NCBI RefSeq assembly: GCF_024753285.1
Contig: NZ_JANUGW010000018.1
Span: 62,001-126,000 of the forward strand
Source: Massilia pinisoli
Lineage (GTDB): Bacteria > Pseudomonadota > Gammaproteobacteria > Burkholderiales > Burkholderiaceae_D
Reading direction: 5' to 3'
Length of the DNA: 64,000 nucleotides
Every line of letters starts with the position of its first letter. Within the stretch, counting starts at the first letter, position 1. Below, piece by piece: positions 8,574 to 18,293 of the stretch. Made by a program: the position numbers and the translations under genes. The notes beneath the pieces were generated by a model. That model worked only from the letters and a program-made list of their open reading frames with translations, searched no databases and had not been told where the DNA came from.

Positions 8574-9431
8574 TTATGAATGCTTCGCCACGCGCTCTGC
8601 CGACTCCAGCGTATTCATGAGCAGCATCGTGATGGTCATCGGACCCACGCCACCCGGCACCGGCGTGATGTGGCCGGCGACTTCCTTGACGCTGTCGAAG
8701 TCGACGTCGCCGCACAGCTTGCCCTCGTCGTTGCGGTTGATGCCCACGTCGATGACGATGGCGCCCGGTTTGACCATGTCGCCCGTCAGCGTGTTGCGGC
8801 GGCCGACGGCGGCGACGACGACGTCCGCCTGGCGCGTGTGGTAGCCCAGGTCCGGCGTACCGCTGTGGCAGATGGTGACGGTGGCGTTCTGTTGCAAGAG
8901 CAGCAGCGCCATCGGCTTGCCGACCGTGTTGCTGCGGCCGATGACGACGGCGTGCTTGCCGCGCAGGCTGACGCCGGTCGTCTCGATCAGCTTCATGCAG
9001 CCGTACGGCGTGCACGGGCGGAAGCCTTCCAGGCCGGTCATCAGTTCGCCGGCGGACAGCACCGAGTAGCCGTCCACGTCCTTCGTCGTGGCGATCGCCT
9101 CGATGACTTTCGACGGGTCGATGTGCTTCGGCAGCGGCATCTGCACGAGGATGCCGTGGATGGCCGGGTCCGCGTTCAGCGCGGCGATGCGGTCCAACAG
9201 CGCCTGCTCGGAGAAATCGGCCTCGTATTTTTCCAGCACCGAATGGAAGCCCACGTCGCCGCACGCCTTGACCTTGTTGCGCACGTAGACGTGGCTGGCA
9301 GGATCGTCGCCGACGATGATCACGGCCAGGCCGGGCTTGTGGCCGGCGGCCGTGAGGGCGGCGGTGCGGGCGGCGATGTCGGCGCGCAGTTGTTGGGAAA
9401 GTTTGACTCCATCGATCAGTTGGGCAGGCAT
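8574..9431 (-). CDS. folD: Bifunctional methylenetetrahydrofolate dehydrogenase/cyclohydrolase
   Basis: A 285-residue enzyme of one-carbon metabolism, interconverting 5,10-methylene- and 10-formyl-tetrahydrofolate with NADP. Characteristic segments are VGDDPASHVYVRNKVKAC, the VQMPLPKHID active-site loop, IGRSNTVGKPMALLL and PVPGGVGPMTITMLL. The start at 9431 (MPAQLIDG) gives the normal length; a frame reaching 9476 would add 15 unlikely residues. Divergent from aceE across 307 bp. Confidence 0.97.
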   Translation of the reverse strand: MPAQLIDGVKLSQQLRADIAARTAALTAAGHKPGLAVIIVGDDPASHVYVRNKVKACGDVGFHSVLEKYEADFSEQALLDRIAALNADPAIHGILVQMPLPKHIDPSKVIEAIATTKDVDGYSVLSAGELMTGLEGFRPCTPYGCMKLIETTGVSLRGKHAVVIGRSNTVGKPMALLLLQQNATVTICHSGTPDLGYHTRQADVVVAAVGRRNTLTGDMVKPGAIVIDVGINRNDEGKLCGDVDFDSVKEVAGHITPVPGGVGPMTITMLLMNTLESAERVAKHS

Positions 9432-9576
9432 GGCGGGGGCTCGTGTGCTGGACAAAAACGAAATTATAAGCGCCACGAGGTATCAAGCGGGGTATCGCGC
9501 GCCGCTCGGCGGCGTTCGTTGTCATATTTATAGACGCGCCTGCAGTGGGCAGCGGCAACAAAGTCATGCCCGCGGC

Positions 9577-9643
9577 ATATGATCTTTCCGCATTATGAAA
9601 TCGAATATCATATTTTGAAAATTGGCTGCTCCACTGGTAGAAT
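9577..9643 (+). promoter_or_regulatory. Predicted aceE promoter with upstream inverted repeat
   Basis: The 307 bp between folD and aceE holds no gene. On the plus strand TTGAAA (9615-9620), a 17-bp spacer and TAGAAT (9638-9643) form a good sigma-70 promoter with a leader of about 90 nt to the aceE ATG. Just upstream is an inverted repeat ATATGAT (9577-9583) / ATCATAT (9607-9613), a possible operator. Which factor would bind it cannot be told. Confidence 0.6.
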
Positions 9644-9738
9644 CGACACGCTTTATTCAAGGGATAGTCTTTTCGCCACCAAACGTCCGTGACGAATTTC
9701 AGGATCGGGTGGGGCACCACACTCAAGGAGACGTAGCA

Positions 9739-12435
<2,697 letters not shown>

Positions 12436-12447
12436 TGCTCTAAGCCC

Positions 12448-12484
12448 GTTGCCCCCGCCGGATCGTCTTCCGGGCGGGGGCAAC
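12448..12484 (+). other. Intercistronic stem-loop between aceE and aceF
   Basis: A perfect 12-bp stem (GTTGCCCCCGCC / GGCGGGGGCAAC) with a 13-nt loop lies 13 bp after the aceE stop. No T-run follows, so it is unlikely to be a full terminator. It may protect the 3' end of aceE mRNA or attenuate read-through into aceF. Confidence 0.7.
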
Positions 12485-12522
12485 GTATGATTGAGCTGAC
12501 AATAATACGGAGCTAACACACT

Positions 12523-13851
12523 ATGAGCATTGTGGAAGTCAAAGTCCCCGATATCGGCGACTTCAAGGAAGTCGAAGTCATCGAACTGATGGTCAAGCCG
12601 GGTGACTCGATCAAGGTCGACCAGTCGCTGATCACGGTCGAATCGGACAAGGCCAGCATGGAGATCCCGTCGAGCCATGCGGGCGTCGTGAAGGAATTGA
12701 AGGTCAAGGTCGGCGACAAGGTTGCCGAAGGTTCGCTCGTGCTGCTGCTCGAGGAAGCTGCCGGCGGCGCGGAAGCTGCGCCTGCTCCGGCCGCCGCCGC
12801 ACCGGCACCGGCACCGGCGCCGGCCGCAGCGCCGGCACCTGCTCCGGCACCTGCCGCCGCACCGGCTGCGGCCCCGGCTCCAGCCGCTGCACCGGCCGCC
12901 GCCGCTGCACCCGCCGCGAGCTTCGCGACGGCCCACGCGTCGCCGTCCGTGCGCAAGTTCGCGCGCGAACTGGGCGTCGACCTGAACAAGGTGAAGGGTT
13001 CCGGTCCGAAGGGCCGCATCACCCAGCAGGACGTGCAGGGCTTCGTGAAGTCGGCGCTGGCCGCCGGCCCGACCGCAGCACCGGCAGGTGCGGGTGGCGG
13101 CGCAGGCCTGAACCTGCTGCCATGGCCGTCGCTGGACTTCTCCAAGTTCGGCGAGACGGAAGCGCTGCCGCTGTCGCGCATCAAGAAGATCTCCGGCCCG
13201 AACCTGCACCGCAACTGGGTCATGATCCCGCACGTGACGCAGTTCGAAGAAGCCGACGTCACCGACCTGGAAGACCTGCGCGTCGAATCGAACGCCGCGT
13301 ACGCGAAAGCCAAGTCGCCGGTCAAACTGACGATGCTCGCGTTCGTGATCAAGGCGTCCGTCGCCGCGCTGAAGAAGTTCCCGAACTTTAACGCGTCGCT
13401 CGACGAAGCCAACGGCCAGCTGATCCTCAAGAAGTACTACAACATCGGCTTCGCGGCCGACACGCCGAACGGCCTCGTGGTCCCCGTCATCAAGGACGCC
13501 GACAAGAAGTCCGTGTCGCAGATCGCCACCGAGATGGGCGAGCTGTCCGCCCAGGCGCGCGAAGGCAAGCTGTCGCCGGCGAACATGCAGGGCGCGACCT
13601 TCACGATCTCGTCGCTGGGCGGCCTGGGTGGTACGGCGTTCACGCCGATCATCAACGCACCGGAAGTCGCGATCCTGGGTCTCTCCAAGTCCTCGATGAA
13701 ACCGGTATGGGACGGCAAGGCCTTCCAGCCGCGCCTGATGCTGCCGCTGTCGCTGTCGTTCGATCACCGCGTGATCGACGGTGCCGCCGGCGCCCGCTTC
13801 ACGACCTACCTGGCCGATGTCCTGGCCGACCTGCGCAAGACGCTGCTGTAA
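12523..13851 (+). CDS. aceF: Pyruvate dehydrogenase E2, dihydrolipoyl acetyltransferase
   Basis: A 442-residue core subunit. One N-terminal lipoyl domain (1-75, lipoyl lysine K43 in SDKASME), a long Ala/Pro hinge (about 83-135), a peripheral-subunit-binding domain (SPSVRKFARELGVDLNKVKG), then the acetyltransferase domain ending with the catalytic motif DHRVIDG (H415, D419). Only one lipoyl domain is present where E. coli has three. ACGGAG lies upstream of the ATG. Nine bp separate it from lpdA. Confidence 0.97.
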   Translation: MSIVEVKVPDIGDFKEVEVIELMVKPGDSIKVDQSLITVESDKASMEIPSSHAGVVKELKVKVGDKVAEGSLVLLLEEAAGGAEAAPAPAAAAPAPAPAPAAAPAPAPAPAAAPAAAPAPAAAPAAAAAPAASFATAHASPSVRKFARELGVDLNKVKGSGPKGRITQQDVQGFVKSALAAGPTAAPAGAGGGAGLNLLPWPSLDFSKFGETEALPLSRIKKISGPNLHRNWVMIPHVTQFEEADVTDLEDLRVESNAAYAKAKSPVKLTMLAFVIKASVAALKKFPNFNASLDEANGQLILKKYYNIGFAADTPNGLVVPVIKDADKKSVSQIATEMGELSAQAREGKLSPANMQGATFTISSLGGLGGTAFTPIINAPEVAILGLSKSSMKPVWDGKAFQPRLMLPLSLSFDHRVIDGAAGARFTTYLADVLADLRKTLL

Positions 13852-13860
13852 GGAGAGCCC

Positions 13861-15675
13861 ATGAGCACCGTTGAAGTCAAAGTCCCGAATATCGGCGATT
13901 TCAAGGAAGTCGAAATCATCGAGCTGATGGTCAAACCCGGCGACACGATCAAGGTCGACCAGTCGCTCGTCACCGTTGAATCGGACAAGGCCAGCATGGA
14001 GATCCCGTCGACGCATGCGGGCGTCGTGCAGGAACTGAAGGTCAAGGTCGGCGACAAGGTGAGCGAAGGCTCGCTGCTGCTGACCCTCGACGAGGCCGGC
14101 GCGGGCGCCGGCGCGGCGCCGGCTGCCGCACCTGCACCTGCCGCGGCACCCGCTGCTCCGGCAGCAGCCGCTCCGGCGCCTGCCGCAGCACCCGCCGCAC
14201 CGGCAGCACCGGCAGCACCGATCCCGAACGCGGCCAGCTACAGCGGCCCCGTCGACATCGAATGCGAGATGATGGTGCTGGGCGCCGGCCCCGGCGGCTA
14301 CTCGGCCGCGTTCCGCTCGGCCGACCTGGGCATGAACACCGTCCTCGTCGAGAAGTACGCGACGTTGGGCGGCGTGTGCCTGAACGTGGGCTGCATTCCG
14401 TCCAAGGCACTGCTGCACGTGGCGCACATCATGGACGAGACGGCGCACATGGCCGACATCGGCGTGTCGTTCGCGAAGCCGGACGTCGACATCGACAAGC
14501 TGCGCGCGTACAAGGACAAGGTCATCAAGACGATGACGGGTGGCCTGGCCGGCATGGCCAAGTCGCGCAAGGTCAACGTCGTGCAGGGCGTGGGTAAATT
14601 CCTGAGCCCGAACCACATCGAGGTGACGGGTGCCGATGGCGCGAAGAAGGTCGTCGCGTTCCAGAAGGCGATCATCGCGGCCGGTTCGGCCGTGGTGAAA
14701 CTGCCGTTCGTGCCGGAAGATCCGCGCATCGTCGACTCCACCGGCGCGCTGGAACTGCGCCAGGTGCCGAAGCGCATGCTCGTCATCGGCGGCGGCATCA
14801 TCGGCCTCGAGATGGCGACCGTGTACTCCACGTTGGGTGCGCGTATCGACGTCGTCGAGATGATGGATGGCCTGATGCAGGGCGCGGACCGCGAGGCCGT
14901 CAAGGTCTGGCAGAAATTCAACGCGCACCGCTTCGACAACATCATGTTGAAGACGAAGACCGTCGGCGTGGAAGCGCTGCCGGAAGGGATCAAGGTCACG
15001 TTCGAAGCCGCTGAGGCGGGCCAGCCGGCACCGGAAGCGCAGGTCTACGACCTCGTGCTGGTGGCCGTGGGCCGCAGCCCGAACGGCAAGAAGATCGGCG
15101 CGGAAGCTGCCGGCGTGTCGGTCACCGACCGCGGCTTCATCCCGGTCGATAGCCAGATGCGCACGAACGTGCCGCACATCTTCGCCATCGGCGACCTCGT
15201 GGGCCAGCCGATGCTGGCGCACAAGGCCGTGCATGAAGCCCACGTCGCCGCGGAAGCCGCGCACGGCGAGAAGGCCTTCTTCGATGCGAAGGTGATCCCG
15301 TCGGTCGCGTACACCGACCCGGAAGTGGCATGGGTCGGCCTGACGGAAGACGAAGCGAAAGCGAAGGGCATCAAGATCGAGAAGGGCCACTTCCCGTGGG
15401 CCGCCTCGGGCCGCGCCGTCGCCAACGGCCGTTCGGAAGGCTTCACGAAGCTGCTGTTCGACGCCGAGACGCACCGCATCATTGGCGGCACGATCGTCGG
15501 CACGAGCGCCGGCGACATGATCGGCGAAGTCGCGCTGGCCATCGAGATGGGCGCGGATGGCGTGGACATCGGCAAGACGATCCACCCGCACCCGACGCTG
15601 GGCGAATCGATCGGCATGGCGGCGGAGGCCTACGAAGGCGTCTGCACCGACTTGCCGCCGCCGCGCAAGCGCTGA
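13861..15675 (+). CDS. lpdA: Dihydrolipoyl dehydrogenase (E3) with N-terminal lipoyl domain
   Basis: A 604-residue flavoprotein that reoxidises the E2 lipoyl group with NAD. Residues 1-76 are a lipoyl domain nearly identical to that of the upstream E2 (K43), joined by an Ala/Pro linker (about 80-122) to the E3 body: FAD motif GAGPGGYSAA, redox disulfide C173-LNVG-C178, NAD motif GGGIIGLEMA and C-terminal HPHPTLGE. E3 subunits carrying a lipoyl domain are typical of Burkholderiales and Neisseria PDH operons. AGGAGA precedes the ATG and a terminator follows. Confidence 0.97.
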   Translation: MSTVEVKVPNIGDFKEVEIIELMVKPGDTIKVDQSLVTVESDKASMEIPSTHAGVVQELKVKVGDKVSEGSLLLTLDEAGAGAGAAPAAAPAPAAAPAAPAAAAPAPAAAPAAPAAPAAPIPNAASYSGPVDIECEMMVLGAGPGGYSAAFRSADLGMNTVLVEKYATLGGVCLNVGCIPSKALLHVAHIMDETAHMADIGVSFAKPDVDIDKLRAYKDKVIKTMTGGLAGMAKSRKVNVVQGVGKFLSPNHIEVTGADGAKKVVAFQKAIIAAGSAVVKLPFVPEDPRIVDSTGALELRQVPKRMLVIGGGIIGLEMATVYSTLGARIDVVEMMDGLMQGADREAVKVWQKFNAHRFDNIMLKTKTVGVEALPEGIKVTFEAAEAGQPAPEAQVYDLVLVAVGRSPNGKKIGAEAAGVSVTDRGFIPVDSQMRTNVPHIFAIGDLVGQPMLAHKAVHEAHVAAEAAHGEKAFFDAKVIPSVAYTDPEVAWVGLTEDEAKAKGIKIEKGHFPWAASGRAVANGRSEGFTKLLFDAETHRIIGGTIVGTSAGDMIGEVALAIEMGADGVDIGKTIHPHPTLGESIGMAAEAYEGVCTDLPPPRKR

Positions 15676-15689
15676 TCTCTGCGTGCTGC

Positions 15690-15722
15690 AAAAAACCGGG
15701 ACCGCGTGTCCCGGTTTTTTTG
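15690..15722 (+). terminator. Terminator of the aceE-aceF-lpdA operon
   Basis: Stem AAAAACCGGGAC / GTCCCGGTTTTT with a CGCGT loop and a run of seven T residues, 14 bp after the lpdA stop. Confidence 0.92.
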
Positions 15723-15808
15723 TTTACGACGGCTCAATTTTTACGAATTTTTTGCAGGTATCTCACTAGACTGGTCCTGTCTGAAAACGCCATTCAAGAG
15801 GTGATGCC

Positions 15809-16153
15809 ATGCTCGTAAAATTCAAATCGAAAGCCGCTGCCGATGTCCTGATGCTCGACCGTCATGCGCAAAAGGTGCTTGCGCCGTTCGGCAAGAGCAC
15901 TGCCAACGGCTATTTTTCTGCCGGCGAACTGGACGACGTGATCGGCGTTCTTGAAGCGACGACGGTGGACAGCAAACAGCATGCGCCGACACAAGCCCTG
16001 GCGCAGGACGTCGAATTGCACCACGCCACCGAAGGCGTCAGTCATTTTCCCCAGGTCCAGGAAGCTGTCGATTTCGGGGCGCATTTGTTTCCGCTGCTGG
16101 AAATGATGCGGGCGGCGCGACGCACGGCCAGCGTCGTCACTTGGAATATCTGA
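15809..16153 (+). CDS. DUF1840-like small cytoplasmic protein
   Basis: A 114-residue protein, MLVKFKSKAAADVLMLDRHAQKVL, with no signal peptide or membrane segment. The opening (LVKFKSKAAADVLMLD) and the GxFSAGELDDVIGVLE-type middle resemble the DUF1840 family of Burkholderiales. Function unknown. A purine-rich AAGAGG precedes the start. Its stop lies one base from the stop of the convergent S41 peptidase gene, and no terminator separates them. Confidence 0.78.
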   Translation: MLVKFKSKAAADVLMLDRHAQKVLAPFGKSTANGYFSAGELDDVIGVLEATTVDSKQHAPTQALAQDVELHHATEGVSHFPQVQEAVDFGAHLFPLLEMMRAARRTASVVTWNI

Positions 16154-16154
16154 T

Positions 16155-17189
16155 TCAGTTCGTGCCCTTGAGCCGGCGTTGCAGCATGTCCTTCGCCACC
16201 GCAAGCGCCTGGTCTGGCGTCGCTGCGATATCGGGTATGACACCCACGCCCTCCCAGTTGGTGTGGGTGATGGGACTGATGGTGCGCGCACTGGGGATCG
16301 CGGCGAAGAAGTGGTCGCCAAGACGGAAGGGACGGGTGGGGTGGGCGCCGCCCCAGGTCCGCTCGCCGATCAGCGTGGCGCGTTTCAATGTCTGCATCGT
16401 GTACGCGAAGTCTTCGCCGGCCGACATCGTGCCGGGGCCCGTCAGGATCAGGACCGGCTTCTTGCCGCCATAGCGCTTGCCGTCCAGCCGATCGGCCGTC
16501 CAGTGCGGCGTGGAGACGCCGGTATCGCGCTCCCAGATGTCGTTGAGGCGCGTACGCTCGTCGACGAAATAGCTGACCAGCAGAGCCACGCCGTCCGGTG
16601 TGCCGCCGTGGTTGTTGCGCAGGTCGACGATGAGGCCATCGGTGTCGGCGAGCTTGTCCATCGCTGCCGCGTATTTTGCGGCCACGAGGAAGGGCGGCGG
16701 GAAGCCGGAAAGGTCGAGGTAGCCGATCCTGGGGGCCAGGTGATCGACTTTTTCCACGCCGAGACTGGACGCGAGGATACGCTTGCGTATGTCAGGCGGC
16801 GCGAGGCGTTCCCACTCGGCCAGCGTCGTGGGTCGCGGCCCGACTTCACGGTCGGGCGGCACGAGCCCGGGGTCGAACCCTACCATCAGGTGCTTGTCAT
16901 GAACGACGCCGGCGACATCTTCCGTGAGCTGGCTCGCCAGCTGTTCGCCACCCGTGATTCCATCGTACTTGCCCTCGCGCTGGCGCTGGCGCAGGACCGC
17001 TTCGACCTGTTTGGCCTTGTCGGGAAAGACATAGTGCTCGTTTAGTCTTGCCACGAGCGTATCGATCGCCTGCGCGCGCATCGCGCTGTCGACGGCAACC
17101 TTGGGCTGCGGTTCGGGTTCGGGCGCGGCGGCATGGGCGCCGAGCACGGCGAGCAGCAAACACGGTACGACGATCCATTTCTTGTTCAT
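16155..17189 (-). CDS. Secreted S41-family (C-terminal-processing type) peptidase
   Basis: A 344-residue protein with signal peptide MNKKWIVVPCLLLAVLGAHA. It has an IRBP-like N-terminal helical region (about 35-120) and the S41 core: VDLRNNHGGTPDGVALLVSYFV, the serine S256 in GPGTMSAGEDFAYTMQ, and IGERTWGGAHPTRPFRL. No PDZ domain is visible, which places it with the IRBP/tricorn-like branch rather than CtpA. Probably degrades peptides in the periplasm; substrate unknown. Confidence 0.85.
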   Translation of the reverse strand: MNKKWIVVPCLLLAVLGAHAAAPEPEPQPKVAVDSAMRAQAIDTLVARLNEHYVFPDKAKQVEAVLRQRQREGKYDGITGGEQLASQLTEDVAGVVHDKHLMVGFDPGLVPPDREVGPRPTTLAEWERLAPPDIRKRILASSLGVEKVDHLAPRIGYLDLSGFPPPFLVAAKYAAAMDKLADTDGLIVDLRNNHGGTPDGVALLVSYFVDERTRLNDIWERDTGVSTPHWTADRLDGKRYGGKKPVLILTGPGTMSAGEDFAYTMQTLKRATLIGERTWGGAHPTRPFRLGDHFFAAIPSARTISPITHTNWEGVGVIPDIAATPDQALAVAKDMLQRRLKGTN

Positions 17190-17420
17190 TTTTTTTCCTT
17201 TGGCGGTTGGAAGGAAGTGATTACTTCATCACATCAGTAATGAGGTGGAATCAGGGTAGCATAAATATTTCTAATTATTGGTAATCTCTTTGACAATCAA
17301 CCGGCCTGCATTACGGCGCTGCACGGCTTGCCGATATTGACTTGACGACAACTAGGGGGTGGCTGATGATTGCCGGCCGGCACGGCATGACGCCGCTGCC
17401 ATCGACTTGGAGACGACACA

Positions 17421-18224
17421 ATGAAACGATCCATCCTGGCCGCTGGCCTGCTGGCGGCCGGCCTCGCGCAGGCCGCCGAGAAGGCCGATGATGCCCAGCT
17501 GCGTGCGGCAATCGCCGGCAGCCATCGGAGCAGCAAAAACGTGGCGCGCGACCAGTGGCGCCATCCGTATGAAACCCTGACGTTCTTCGGCATCAAGCCG
17601 AACATGACCGTGGTCGAGCTGACGCCCGGTGGCGGCTGGTACACCGATATCCTCGCACCCTATCTGCGCGACAACGGCAAGCTGATCGCTGCCGATGCGG
17701 CATACGACCCGTCGCGCGGCCCCATCGTGGCTTTCAAGAAGAAGCTGGACGCCAACCCGGCGGTCTTCGGCAAGGTCGTGCAGGGCGTATTCGAGCCGCC
17801 GTCGACCTACCACTTCGCGGCGCCGGGCAGCGTCGACATGGTGGTCACCTTCCGCAACCTGCACAACTGGATCGAGGAGGGCGGCGACGAGGAGCTCAAG
17901 GGCGTGTTCAAGGCCGTCTACACGAGCCTGAAGCCGGGCGGCGTGCTGGGCGTCGAAGAACATCGCCTGCCGGAAGCGATGCCGCAGGACGCGAAGGCCT
18001 CGAGCGGTTATGTGCACGAGTCCTACGTGATCAGGATGGCGGAAAGCGTCGGCTTCAAGCTGGCCGCGATATCCGACGTCAACGCCAACCCGAAGGACAA
18101 GGCCGACCACAAGGGCGGCGTGTGGGCGCTGCCGCCGACTTTGACCAACCGCGACGAGGACCGCGACAAATACCTGGCGATCGGCGAGAGCGACCGCATG
18201 ACGCTCAAGTTCGTGAAGCCATGA
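17421..18224 (+). CDS. Exported SAM-dependent methyltransferase-like protein (COG4798 type)
   Basis: A 267-residue protein that starts with a clear signal peptide (MKRSILAAGLLAAGLAQAAE). It then carries a Rossmann methyltransferase fold: motif I VVELTPGGGWYTDILAPYL (about 64-82), acidic LIAADAAYD, VDMVVTFRNLHNWI, and LKPGGVLGVEEHR. A secreted SAM-type methyltransferase is odd because SAM is cytoplasmic. The family exists in Proteobacteria, but its substrate and even its activity are unclear. GGAGACGACACA precedes the ATG; a terminator follows. Confidence 0.85.
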   Translation: MKRSILAAGLLAAGLAQAAEKADDAQLRAAIAGSHRSSKNVARDQWRHPYETLTFFGIKPNMTVVELTPGGGWYTDILAPYLRDNGKLIAADAAYDPSRGPIVAFKKKLDANPAVFGKVVQGVFEPPSTYHFAAPGSVDMVVTFRNLHNWIEEGGDEELKGVFKAVYTSLKPGGVLGVEEHRLPEAMPQDAKASSGYVHESYVIRMAESVGFKLAAISDVNANPKDKADHKGGVWALPPTLTNRDEDRDKYLAIGESDRMTLKFVKP

Positions 18225-18246
18225 ACGACGGTGCTCGCTGCGTCGT

Positions 18247-18278
18247 AAAAACCAGGACACGCGTGTCCTGGTTTTTTT
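18247..18278 (+). terminator. Rho-independent terminator after the methyltransferase gene
   Basis: Stem AACCAGGACAC / GTGTCCTGGTT closing on a very small loop, followed by seven T residues; 22 bp after the stop codon. Because it is nearly symmetrical it could also act on the convergent gene. Confidence 0.88.
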
Positions 18279-18293
18279 ATGCCGATCGCATCG

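Noticed and set aside
6262..8844. An 860-codon plus-strand frame opposite prlC and its neighbour.
   Set aside because: Antisense to oligopeptidase A and part of folD; no domain and no start signal.
12778..12930. Repetitive GC-rich segment suggesting a tandem repeat or CRISPR-like array.
   Set aside because: It encodes the Ala/Pro hinge of the E2 subunit; a matching linker sits in lpdA (about 14098-14220).
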